Assembly (NCBI GenBank): GCA_016935665.1
Contig: JAFGQN010000152.1
Coordinates: 1-36,322, forward strand
Reading direction: 5' to 3'
Origin: Deltaproteobacteria bacterium
GTDB taxonomy: Bacteria; Myxococcota_A; Polyangia; JAAYKL01
DNA: 36,322 nucleotides
Positions 1-7,328 of the stretch are shown one piece after another (position 1 is the stretch's first letter; each line of letters begins with the position of its first letter). The notes beneath the pieces are model-generated. The model was not told the DNA's origin. It worked only from the letters and a program-made list of their open reading frames with translations, and did no database searches. Both the position numbers and the translations under genes were made by a program.

Positions 1-417
1 AAAGGTAAGGAATACAAAAACAGTCGTCCCGTGTTTACTATCGACCCGAAAGACTCGGCATCGAAACCTAAGACTGCTCTGGTTATCGATGTGGCAGAAA
101 TCGTTCGATTCGCTACAGAAAATGGGCTCTCCATACCCACTTCGAAAACGAAAAAAGGCAAAACACAAATCAGGTTGCATTTCAGACCGGCATCCATTGC
201 CGTTCATCCGAAAACAGGAGAATTTTTTATCATCTCCGCAGTAGATAGAACCCTTGCATCATTTGACCGCAGTGGAAAAGTGACCGGGTTCCAGCATCTC
301 CCCACCCACTTGTTCAGACAACCGGAAGGCATCACTTTTTTACCAGATAATACGATGGTAATTATTAATGAGGCAGCTGGTCATCAGCCAACACTGCTGC
401 AGTTTACATGGCAGTGA
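1..417 (+). CDS. SdiA-regulated-like beta-propeller protein, C-terminal part (5' end outside window)
   Basis: The frame is open from base 1 to the TGA at 415-417, so only the last 138 or so residues are present; the GTG at 31 is internal. The visible stretch has the look of the SdiA-regulated family (PF06977): a segment reading HPKTGEFFIISAVDRTL, followed by SFDRSGKV, then LFRQPEGITFLPDNTMVI and NEAAGHQPTLLQF near the end. In that family these are the last blades of a six-bladed beta-propeller in a periplasmic or surface-anchored protein whose biochemical role is unsettled. No signal peptide can be judged because the N-terminus is missing. The assignment rests on motif recognition alone; another NHL/phytase-like propeller is possible. 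Confidence 0.7.
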   Translation, partial: KGKEYKNSRPVFTIDPKDSASKPKTALVIDVAEIVRFATENGLSIPTSKTKKGKTQIRLHFRPASIAVHPKTGEFFIISAVDRTLASFDRSGKVTGFQHLPTHLFRQPEGITFLPDNTMVIINEAAGHQPTLLQFTWQ

Positions 418-461
418 CAGCGCCCGCATTTTTTTTAAAAATAAACTTGCGACGCCACAAA

Positions 462-866
462 TCAAACGGAGTAAATCGTTCGAAAAATCAGCCACCCATT
501 GTATCCGACATATGTGAGCAATAAAGTCATTCGTTCAGCCCTGTTGATGCGACCGGGACGTCCTTTGAATCCATATCCTATGAAAAAAAGTGAAAGCGTC
601 AGTGTGCCCATAACCAACATGTCCCTTGTGAGCGTTTCGGCACCCACTTCGAATGGACGAATTGAACCGGCGATTCCCACAACTGCCAATGTGTTAAACA
701 GATTGGCGCCGATAATATTGCCCATCGCAATATCATGATCGTTTTTGCGTGCGGGCACAACAGATGACGCCATCTCCGGCGCGGATGTGCCAAACCCAAC
801 GATGATCATTCCAATCAGCAAAGGCGGCATGCCGAAATATCGGGCAGTTGCCGCGGCCCCTTCCGC
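462..866 (-). pseudogene. CaCA-family Na+/Ca2+ antiporter, C-terminal fragment
   Basis: This fragment begins around AEGAAATARYFG and continues through PLLIGMIIVGFGTSAPEM and DIAMGNIIGANLFNTLAVVG, which are the alpha-2 repeat hallmarks (G-T-S-A-P-E and G-N-x-x-G-x-N-x-F-N) of cation/Ca2+ exchangers of the YrbG/NCKX type. Two hydrophobic segments follow before the stop at 462. A whole YrbG-like protein has about 320 residues and two such repeats. Here only the second is present, and the frame is closed by in-frame TGA codons just upstream of residue TDCSAP, so no N-terminal half can be read. The upstream DNA belongs to an unrelated reading frame. I read it as a truncated remnant joined to another remnant, probably by an old deletion. 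Confidence 0.65.
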
Positions 867-869
867 CGG

Positions 870-1217
870 CGCAGAACAGTCCGTTCATCATGCTCTGTAA
901 TGTTCCGCTCACATTTTGCGAGTGCGTCATTGAACTGTTTGAGCAATTCGTTCACTTTCAGGGTATCAACATTCTCATGAGATTGTTCCAGCACGAAGGT
1001 TTCAAAAGTGCGCAGGGTATGCTCCATCTTTTTGGCTTCCTGAATACTGCGGTAGTTTTAGGATAAAATTCGTCCGGCCGTTTTTTTCGAGATGGACCAG
1101 GAATACGATACCTGTAACGCCAACAGTGCCAATCAATATTGCGGCTATTAGTATCGGTACAATAAGTTTTTGTCTGAGCGGCATTGCTTTTGTTTTGAAT
1201 ATGAAAATATTTTTCAT
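870..1217 (-). pseudogene. Membrane sensor / chemotaxis-type protein, N-terminal fragment (frameshifted)
   Basis: From the ATG at 1217 the frame reads a short basic start, MPLRQKLIVPILIAAILIG and a hydrophobic helix ending VFLVHLEKNGRTNFI, which is typical of the first transmembrane segment of methyl-accepting or HAMP-type sensors. After about position 1060 this frame degenerates. Another frame continues plausibly with NYRSIQEAKKMEHTL and FVLEQSHENVDTLKV, charged helical sequence like a periplasmic four-helix sensor domain. An indel around 1050-1065 explains both. The second frame then runs into the antiporter fragment near 870. The family assignment is loose; a truncated N-terminal membrane sensor is as far as the sequence allows. 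Confidence 0.45.
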
Positions 1218-1248
1218 GAAAATAACATTGCTTTCAACGGGAGTGTCG

Positions 1249-2583
1249 TTACGAGCGAATTAATTCGAGCAGTTCGCTTGTCGACAGTTTGCCGCTCACA
1301 TCAGCGCCTTCGAGGAGGCTGTCGGCGAGGGCGCGTTTTTCTCTGTGGAGCGCCTGAATCTTCTCCTCCACGGTACCCTGCGCAATAAAGCGATAAATGG
1401 TGACCGGTCGTTTTTGCCCCATTCGATGCGCCCGGTCGGATGCCTGATCCTCAACGGCGGGATTCCACCACGGGTCCATGTGAATGACATAGTCCGCAGC
1501 GGTCAGATTCAATCCAAGTCCGCCGGCTTTTAAACTGATGAGAAACACGCTCCCTTCACCGACCTGAAATGCATTGATGCGTTCCCTGCGTGCTTTGGCC
1601 GGGGTGCTGCCATCCAGGTACTGGTATGAAATATTTCGGTTTTCAATTTCAGTTTTCAAGATGGCCAGATGGTCGACAAATTGGCTGAAAACCAACACTT
1701 TGTGGTGATTGTCCACCAGTTCATTAATGGTTTCCAGAAACAGCGCCAGTTTGGCAGCGGGCATATCCCACGATGGCAACACCAGCCGGGGATGACAGCA
1801 GGCGCGACGCAGTCGCATCAATTCGGCCAGAATCTGTATATGGCCCGGCCCATCTTTGCTGGTGTCATTCAGCTTCTCCATGGCCTTCTGGCGTAACGCT
1901 TCATACAACGCGGTTTCCTCCGCTGAGAGCACCACTTTACGGATGATTTCGGTTCGCCCCGGCAGCTCGTCAAGCACCTGTGCTTTGGTTCTTCGCAAAA
2001 GGTATGGCTGAATGAGTCGTTTCAGATTCTGGCGCGTCTGTTTGCAGTTGTTCGTCTCAATAGGAATCAAAAATCGCTCCTGAAATGATTCAGCTGAACC
2101 GAGCAACCCCGGATTGACAAAATCAAAAAGATTCCACAATTCTCCAAGGTGGTTTTCCACCGGCGTGCCGGTCATTATCAGTCGAAATTCAGCCTGCAAT
2201 CCTTTGGCAGCCTTTGAACGCTTTGTGGCCTCATTTTTGATAAATTGCGCCTCGTCGAGTATGACAGTTCCCCACTTCACCGTTCCAAGTCGGCTGGATT
2301 CCGTATTTAACAGACCATAGGTACAGATGATGACATCGGATTCACTCGCGTTCTCGAGTTGGGCCGATCTGTCATTCTCTCCAAACATCTGCACATTGAG
2401 CGTGGGAGCGAATCGCATCGTTTCACTTTGCCAGTTCCCCGCAACAGAGGTGGGGGCAATCACCAGCGCCGGCCCCGTCTTTGCCCGATGCAGCAGCAGT
2501 GCCAATGCCTGAACAGTTTTACCAAGACCCATATCGTCCGCCAGCAGTGCGCCCAATCCCAGTTCGGAAAGACGCGCCATCCA
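1249..2583 (-). CDS. SNF2-family ATPase, C-terminal motor half (split by frameshift from the upstream frame)
   Basis: This is the ATPase motor of a bacterial SWI2/SNF2 protein. Counting from the ATG at 2580, the Walker A motif DDMGLGKT ends at residue 22, DEAQ (Walker B) lies at 109-112, and GTPVEN and LLRRTK follow. The helicase C-terminal domain contains VLVFSQFVDHL, QYLDGSTPAKAR and the arginine-finger region QASDRAHRMGQ from residue 379. The frame starts abruptly in the middle of motif I-proximal sequence (WMARLSELGLG). The missing N-terminal portion is encoded immediately upstream in another frame, so this is the 3' half of one gene rather than a separate protein. The ATG at 2580 lacks its own convincing ribosome binding site. 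It is paralogous to the intact gene at 7329-11540, and the same motifs align one to one. Confidence 0.85.
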   Translation of the reverse strand, partial: WMARLSELGLGALLADDMGLGKTVQALALLLHRAKTGPALVIAPTSVAGNWQSETMRFAPTLNVQMFGENDRSAQLENASESDVIICTYGLLNTESSRLGTVKWGTVILDEAQFIKNEATKRSKAAKGLQAEFRLIMTGTPVENHLGELWNLFDFVNPGLLGSAESFQERFLIPIETNNCKQTRQNLKRLIQPYLLRRTKAQVLDELPGRTEIIRKVVLSAEETALYEALRQKAMEKLNDTSKDGPGHIQILAELMRLRRACCHPRLVLPSWDMPAAKLALFLETINELVDNHHKVLVFSQFVDHLAILKTEIENRNISYQYLDGSTPAKARRERINAFQVGEGSVFLISLKAGGLGLNLTAADYVIHMDPWWNPAVEDQASDRAHRMGQKRPVTIYRFIAQGTVEEKIQALHREKRALADSLLEGADVSGKLSTSELLELIRS

Positions 2584-5369
2584 TAAAAGCCGTCTTGCTG
2601 ATACTCACGTAATTCCGCCTGCAGGGTGGAAGGAATGTGAATCTGCAAGGCGTTTGCCTCGCGTATTTTTGCTGTCCACGCTTTCCAGTGTCTGTCAGCG
2701 CGAACCTTTGCGTCCGCAGCCAACGCTTCGAGTGCGGCGGTGCGCGCGTTTGGGAATTGAAGGCTGTTTTGACCGACGCGTTTATCGCCGTACATAGCCA
2801 GTGCTTCGATATGCCGGCGCAAGGTGTCGGTCAGCGCCAGAAATCGATTATTCTCCAGCTTGATGTATCTGGCGGGGCTGGTCTCGAGCAAATCAATAAT
2901 CCGCATTAACTCAAGAGTGAAGTCGTCATTCACTGTCAATTTGCCTGATACTTCGAACAGGTTTTTCTTTTTGCGAATGTTCAGTCCAAGGCCATCCATC
3001 GATGCCCGACCGGCCAGTGAAAACGGCTTTCCCTCCGGCCAGTGAAGCTGCGCCGCGTTCTGCTCGACCAGCGGTTCCAATTCCAGCAGTACGTCGAGGG
3101 CGTCCGTCACTGTCGGCATGTAAAATGCGTTATCCGTCACGACGAATGAAGCCATTGTTGGACAGGCAGCAAGAAGTTCATTTTTCAGGGTGAGTTCGTT
3201 GGCTGGATTCCGAACGGCAATCAGCGGCTGACCATCGATATGGGTGAACACATTGGCGCCGCCCTGTCCCGGGTGATACATCAGGGCGGAGGTTCTAAAC
3301 GGATACACAAAAACTTCCGCCTGAAGACCAGCCTTTGTCGGAGACAGGTGAATTTGAAGGGTGGAATCCGCAACGACATGTTTTCCTTCGGGCGCGGCAG
3401 GACTGGCCTCGGCTCCGATTTCAGAATGAACCGGAATAATCGATGCCAGCTTCTGTGCTGCCTTTATCAGATCATCCACCGCATCAGCAGGTGCTGTCAA
3501 TGTGCCGTTTAGCAGTTTATGCAGTGAGAATTGCCTGTCGTTGAAAAAGATGATTGATACCTGATGCTCGGCATCAACAATAACGCGATACCGTTTGAAT
3601 TCAATGTCCAAAGACGGTTCCATGGACAGCGTGATGGCGCCATTCGCCTTACGGGCCATTTTCAGTTGAGGCGTCTTTTTCCTGATTTCGATGGGCGTAT
3701 CCCGATCTCCGGGCAAAAAGATGCAGGGATGCCCCACCAACGCGGCTGCGACGCCTTCTTCATCGAAAGCGTAATGGGTCTCGGGATAGTAGCTGTAATT
3801 TCGGGTCACATAGGTTCCCAGCGTTTGACAGATGGCCATATCCTGTGCGGTCAGAAAGCCGAATTCCGATGTGTCCGAAAAATTTTCGAATAGCCGCGCA
3901 AGTCCCACCTTTCGCCCCATAGACCAGCCATTCCGTGTTTTTTTCTGGTGATAGGGCGCAAGGTCAATCGGGCTTTCCCCGGGATCCCATTCCCATATCA
4001 TGCGCTCCGTAGCCGAACTGTCGTCTTCCTTTGTGTCGCCCTGCGCCAGCGCCATCATTGCGTCCAGAGACCTGCGCCAGGAAGGAGCAGCAACTGTCAG
4101 TTCGATGATGCTTCCCGTGCCCAGCCGGTTGTGAATTTCCTGTGCCTTCCTTGCGCACTGCTGCGCGTTTTCGTTTTCTGACGATCTGCCTTCAAGACCG
4201 AGCAACTCGGCGGCGAGCCAGTCCAGCCCAAGTTTCTCGAATGCACTTATGGCATCCAGTAATTCCTGGGCGTTCAGCGCATTGTCCCCGGGGGCCAGAC
4301 ACCATCCGACAACATACCCTGCTGTCAGCGCAGACAAAGGAGCCTTGCAACTCTGCGACAGGTGCGTCTTAAACAATAAGCTGTGTACAGGGAACTGTTT
4401 GAACTCAATTCCAATATGTGCGGTATGGGCGACAACGCGGTATCGTCCGTGGTAACTCGTGGCGGTTTTAAATATTTCCTCCGCCTGCGCCAGCGCATTC
4501 GCTGTACCTCTGGCAAGTAATACCAGCATCATAAAAATCCCCGGCAACCGGTGGTGCGGCCCCAGTTTTCCCCGACGCTTTTTACCCCCGGGCATCATGG
4601 GCAGCAGCATATCCGCAAACGCTTTCGTGTCACCTTTAAGCAATGAAATGCACGCCTGTATTTCGGGGTGATTCCCCTGTGTTTGTTCGTTGAGGGTTTT
4701 GAGCAGATTCAAATCCCCTCTGGCCAGCCCAATATCCAGACCCGTGGCGATGAAAGGATGATCCAGCGCATCCCCTTGCGCCAGCCACTCATTAAATGCG
4801 GACATGAAATCAGGGGAATCATCGCAATTTGTCAATACGCGCGGCGCCGAGTCAATCAGGTGCCACTTCTTTAATTCATCTGGCAGCCCATTGAAAATCC
4901 TGTCGTTAAAGGGGTGCAGCAAATTTAAATGTTCGTATGTTTTTTGGGGAGACAGCATATGCATAAAAGCGTCAGTGTCGCCGCAGTAAAAAGCAATCCG
5001 CTGGTCCTTGATTTGGTCTGTCGATGTAAACGCCCATCTGTATTTTGCCCGAAGCCCCGATACGATAGATTGAAACGCGTCATCTTCCACCGCGTCCTGG
5101 ATGGCGAGATCCTGAATCTCCGTGTTGATCATCACAGAATTGTAGGAACTGCCATCGAGAAATTTCTTTTCCAGCAGTTCATCAACAATCAACGTAATAT
5201 CTTTTGAAGCGATTTTTCTCCCTTTTCGCGAAGACCAGCCGAGCCTCGTCGCCAAATCCAGTAAATCGTTTCGATAAAATGAACGGTCTCCCACCGCGCA
5301 CAGCCGCAGGATATTGCGAGTAGTCGTGTCGAGTTCGTTTATTTGAGTTTGCAGTGTTTCAAAGTCCAT
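2460..5369 (-). CDS. SNF2-family ATPase, N-terminal half (same broken gene)
   Basis: This is the long N-terminal region of a giant bacterial SNF2 protein. It carries no catalytic motif itself but ends with LQAELREYQQDGF, the entry to the SNF2 N-terminal ATPase lobe (compare FRDYQMDGYRW in the intact paralogue). After GGC-TTT at 2586-2591 the frame is lost, and the last ~38 residues (from YGWRVFP) are out-of-frame junk. About 900 residues of lineage-specific alpha/beta sequence precede this. They match the paralogue in parts, for example SGKLTVNDDF here against SGRIKVSDKE there. I place the start at the ATG at 5369 (MDFETL), with GGAGA nine bases upstream, rather than the ATGs at 5378 or 5393. 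A DNA translocase or remodelling role is known for the family; the client is unknown. Confidence 0.8.
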   Translation of the reverse strand: MDFETLQTQINELDTTTRNILRLCAVGDRSFYRNDLLDLATRLGWSSRKGRKIASKDITLIVDELLEKKFLDGSSYNSVMINTEIQDLAIQDAVEDDAFQSIVSGLRAKYRWAFTSTDQIKDQRIAFYCGDTDAFMHMLSPQKTYEHLNLLHPFNDRIFNGLPDELKKWHLIDSAPRVLTNCDDSPDFMSAFNEWLAQGDALDHPFIATGLDIGLARGDLNLLKTLNEQTQGNHPEIQACISLLKGDTKAFADMLLPMMPGGKKRRGKLGPHHRLPGIFMMLVLLARGTANALAQAEEIFKTATSYHGRYRVVAHTAHIGIEFKQFPVHSLLFKTHLSQSCKAPLSALTAGYVVGWCLAPGDNALNAQELLDAISAFEKLGLDWLAAELLGLEGRSSENENAQQCARKAQEIHNRLGTGSIIELTVAAPSWRRSLDAMMALAQGDTKEDDSSATERMIWEWDPGESPIDLAPYHQKKTRNGWSMGRKVGLARLFENFSDTSEFGFLTAQDMAICQTLGTYVTRNYSYYPETHYAFDEEGVAAALVGHPCIFLPGDRDTPIEIRKKTPQLKMARKANGAITLSMEPSLDIEFKRYRVIVDAEHQVSIIFFNDRQFSLHKLLNGTLTAPADAVDDLIKAAQKLASIIPVHSEIGAEASPAAPEGKHVVADSTLQIHLSPTKAGLQAEVFVYPFRTSALMYHPGQGGANVFTHIDGQPLIAVRNPANELTLKNELLAACPTMASFVVTDNAFYMPTVTDALDVLLELEPLVEQNAAQLHWPEGKPFSLAGRASMDGLGLNIRKKKNLFEVSGKLTVNDDFTLELMRIIDLLETSPARYIKLENNRFLALTDTLRRHIEALAMYGDKRVGQNSLQFPNARTAALEALAADAKVRADRHWKAWTAKIREANALQIHIPSTLQAELREYQQDGFYGWRVFPNWDWAHCWRTIWVLVKLFRHWHCCCIGQRRGRRW
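2584..2585 (-). other. Frameshift site inside the first SNF2 gene
   Basis: On the coding strand the codons GGC TTT are followed by two leftover bases, TA, and then TGG ATG GCG in the downstream frame. The intact paralogue has DGYRW at this point, so exactly one residue should lie between F and W. Two bases stand where three are needed, so one base has been lost. There is no classic X-XXY-YYZ slippery heptamer, so programmed frameshifting is not favoured. Confidence 0.7.
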
Positions 5370-5616
5370 ACGCGGCATTCTCCATACTGACAAATATGCC
5401 GATTTGTCTGAATCATCAAGCCCGTTTACAGTTCATTTTCCCACCGCCTCTATATCAGCTGTCTGCGCAGTATAACGATAATTTTCAATTCGTCCGCTCA
5501 TACGCAGTATTCCATGATGATTTTTACATCTCTCATCAAATACGTGGGATCGCTCACGGCATTCTTAATGCGTTTCTCGACGGAGACACTGGAATAACCG
5601 ACTGGCAGGAAAAAAA

Positions 5617-5718
5617 ATGACAGAGCGCATCTGGACACCAAGGGCGGGCAATTTTCTGTTCACCGGCGATTACAGTGTCGGTGCAGAGCTCACCATTAAC
5701 GCCGAATTGGCCTTCTGA
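5617..5718 (+). other. Short open frame, possibly the 3' remnant of an outer-membrane protein gene
   Basis: The 33-residue frame ends GDYSVGAELTINAELAF and stops. The alternating pattern and terminal Phe resemble the last beta-strand of an outer-membrane barrel. It begins with ATGA overlapping the stop of an upstream open frame (5354-5620), which itself reads like protein only in its last 40 residues (SYAVFHDDFYISHQIRG). Neither frame is recognisable as a full gene. The 5394-5700 interval is best described as eroded sequence with possible coding remnants. Confidence 0.2.
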
Positions 5719-6108
5719 GGGGGAGATGAATGGAATCAATCCAATTGAACGCCGCCGGCGAGGTGGGGCCACACCACTTTTCAACGGCATTAAGGAGACT
5801 TCCGTCCATGTGGGGCACGGTGGCCAGCAATTGGCGGTCGTCCTCGGTCAGCCGCCCTTTAATCAGGGCCATCTTACCGGATTCTTCGAGATAGGTGCGA
5901 TTGACATTGGCCAGTCCGTTTGGGAACAGCTTTGTCTGCATGGACATGAGTTCTTCCGCTCCATCGGCATCGGCCAAAAGGGCGTTGTTCCCCAGTACGC
6001 CATAAATACCGCGCGCCAGCCGATCGTACACCCCGTCCATTTCAACGGCCTGCTCTGCCGGCTGGCCCAGCGTTTTTTGCAGTTCCGGTTAAGATTGCTG
6101 AACTCCAT
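5696..6108 (-). pseudogene. Unrecognised small gene, frameshifted near its start
   Basis: A good start site lies at 6108: AGGATAGG a few bases before ATG, encoding MEFSNL. After that the frame switches, and the sensible continuation is PELQKTLGQPAEQAVEMDG in the frame of the 114-codon open stretch down to 5696. That stretch reads as ordinary soluble alpha-helical protein (GVYDRLARGIYGVLG, ADGAEELMSMQTKLFPNGLANV, LTEDDRQLLATVPHMDGSL). One indel around 6088-6096 would restore a single frame of about 115-135 codons. The C-terminal ~25 residues (WCGPTSPAAFNW onward) look out of register, so the 3' end may be lost too. No family is recognised. Confidence 0.4.
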
Positions 6109-6280
6109 AGTCCTATCCTTTCCAATAAGCCATTGGCCGCCTCCTCCCATAAAGGAAACGCACCGCAATTGTTGTGAATACCCAAATTTGTAACGGCTCA
6201 GGATATTCATGTAACCCCCTTTTTCCTGTTTTTTCGCAACAAAATCTGAAAACGGCCGAATAGGGGGGCAATTTTTTTTA

Positions 6281-6290
6281 GGAAGGAAGG
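6281..6290 (+). promoter_or_regulatory. Strong Shine-Dalgarno of the Rpn-like gene
   Basis: GGAAGGAAGG ends five bases before the ATG at 6296 and fixes the start of the nuclease gene. Confidence 0.6.
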
Positions 6291-6295
6291 CCCCT

Positions 6296-7285
6296 ATGGA
6301 CAACGATGGCAGCTACAAACGAATTTTTTCGGAGCCGAAGATGGTGGAAGATTTGCTCACCGGATTTATTCGGCAGGATTGGGTAACGGATCTCGATTTT
6401 TCAACACTGGAACGTGTGAAGTCTGATCACATCAGTGACAATTGGGATAGGCGTTTTAACGATACTGTATGGAAAGTGAGACTTCGCGATTCATGGATTT
6501 ATGTATGCATCATGCTGGAGTTTCAAAGTCGTCCCGAGAAATTCATGCCGGTTCGAATTATGACTTACCTGGGACTGCTGTATGAGGATATTGTGCGAAA
6601 CGGTGAGGTGCTTCAGACCGGCAAGCTCCCGCCTGTACTGCCGGTGGTGTTATACAATGGCAAACCCCGCTGGCGGTACTCGCGGGAACTTTTTGATTTG
6701 ATAGAGCATATCTCGGATGATTTGCACACATACATGCCTAAACTGTCATTTGTATTGATTGATGAGGGTGAAATCGAAAATGAGGGCAGGATTTCGCCTG
6801 CGATGCGGGAGTCGCAAAATTTGGTGGCGGCACTTTTCGCCCTTGAAAATGCGGTGGAAAAGCGTGCTATACTCACCGTGGTTGAAGAAATGCTGAGATG
6901 GCTGCAATTGCCGGAGCAGCAGTCTTTATCCCGGGCGCTGGCCGGTTGGTTTGACCGCGTATTGCGTCCTGCAAAAAAAGATGTCGGTGAACTGCCGGCA
7001 TTCGCTGATTTGACGGAGGTCAGCACAATGCTACGTGAAACGGTCCAAGGCTGGTATGAAGAAGCCGAACGAAAAGGCACTGCGGCCGGAATGGAGAAAG
7101 GGCTGAGAGAAGGGATGGAAAAGGGGATGGAAAAGGGGATGGAAAAGGGGATGGAAAAGGGGATGGAAAAGGGGATGGAAAAGGGGATGGAAAAGGTCGC
7201 CAGGACGATGAAGGAAAACGGTGAACCCATTGAGAAAATCTGCCAGTACACAGGCTTGTCAAAAGAATCAGTTGAACAGCTTTAG
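6296..7285 (+). CDS. Rpn/YhgA-like PD-(D/E)XK nuclease (recombination-promoting nuclease family)
   Basis: This is a 329-aa protein of the Rpn/YhgA-like family (PF04754), historically labelled putative transposase and shown in E. coli to have DNA endonuclease activity that promotes RecA-independent recombination. The N-terminal ~100 residues carry the nuclease core: SYKRIFSEPKMVEDLL; the acidic residue D56 in RRFNDTVWKVR; and LEFQSRP, giving E75 and Q77 in the E-x-Q form usual for this family. LPVVLYNG follows near residue 115. The C-terminal region is helical and carries seven GMEK tetrapeptides from residue 273. It ends ENGEPIEKICQYTGLSKESVEQL, a short helix-turn-helix-like tail frequent in the family. 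The gene is intact and convergent with the second SNF2 gene. It probably moves by gene transfer, but no terminal inverted repeats are seen. Confidence 0.88.
   Translation: MDNDGSYKRIFSEPKMVEDLLTGFIRQDWVTDLDFSTLERVKSDHISDNWDRRFNDTVWKVRLRDSWIYVCIMLEFQSRPEKFMPVRIMTYLGLLYEDIVRNGEVLQTGKLPPVLPVVLYNGKPRWRYSRELFDLIEHISDDLHTYMPKLSFVLIDEGEIENEGRISPAMRESQNLVAALFALENAVEKRAILTVVEEMLRWLQLPEQQSLSRALAGWFDRVLRPAKKDVGELPAFADLTEVSTMLRETVQGWYEEAERKGTAAGMEKGLREGMEKGMEKGMEKGMEKGMEKGMEKGMEKVARTMKENGEPIEKICQYTGLSKESVEQL
7112..7195 (+). repeat. Seven tandem copies of a 12-bp in-frame repeat (GGGATGGAAAAG)
   Basis: Seven identical copies lie back to back inside the Rpn-like gene and encode (GMEK)7. The unit is a multiple of three, so copy-number change alters tail length without breaking the frame. 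An imperfect copy (GGAATGGAGAAA) lies just upstream. Confidence 0.95.
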
Positions 7286-7328
7286 CTGTGGCAATTGTCT
7301 TGCTGTTGACGAGTCCAAAATCCCGCTT

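Noticed and set aside
2584-2591. Programmed -1 frameshifting in the first SNF2 gene
   Set aside because: No X-XXY-YYZ heptamer and no evident downstream stem; the paralogue is uninterrupted, so a mutation or sequencing indel is simpler.
6613-7251. Minus-strand frames with F-S-I-P or P-F-P-S repeats opposite the nuclease gene
   Set aside because: These are the reverse reading of the 12-bp GMEK repeats, without start signals.
6296-7285. A complete insertion sequence around the Rpn-like gene
   Set aside because: I found no terminal inverted repeats or target duplications flanking it; family members are often free-standing.
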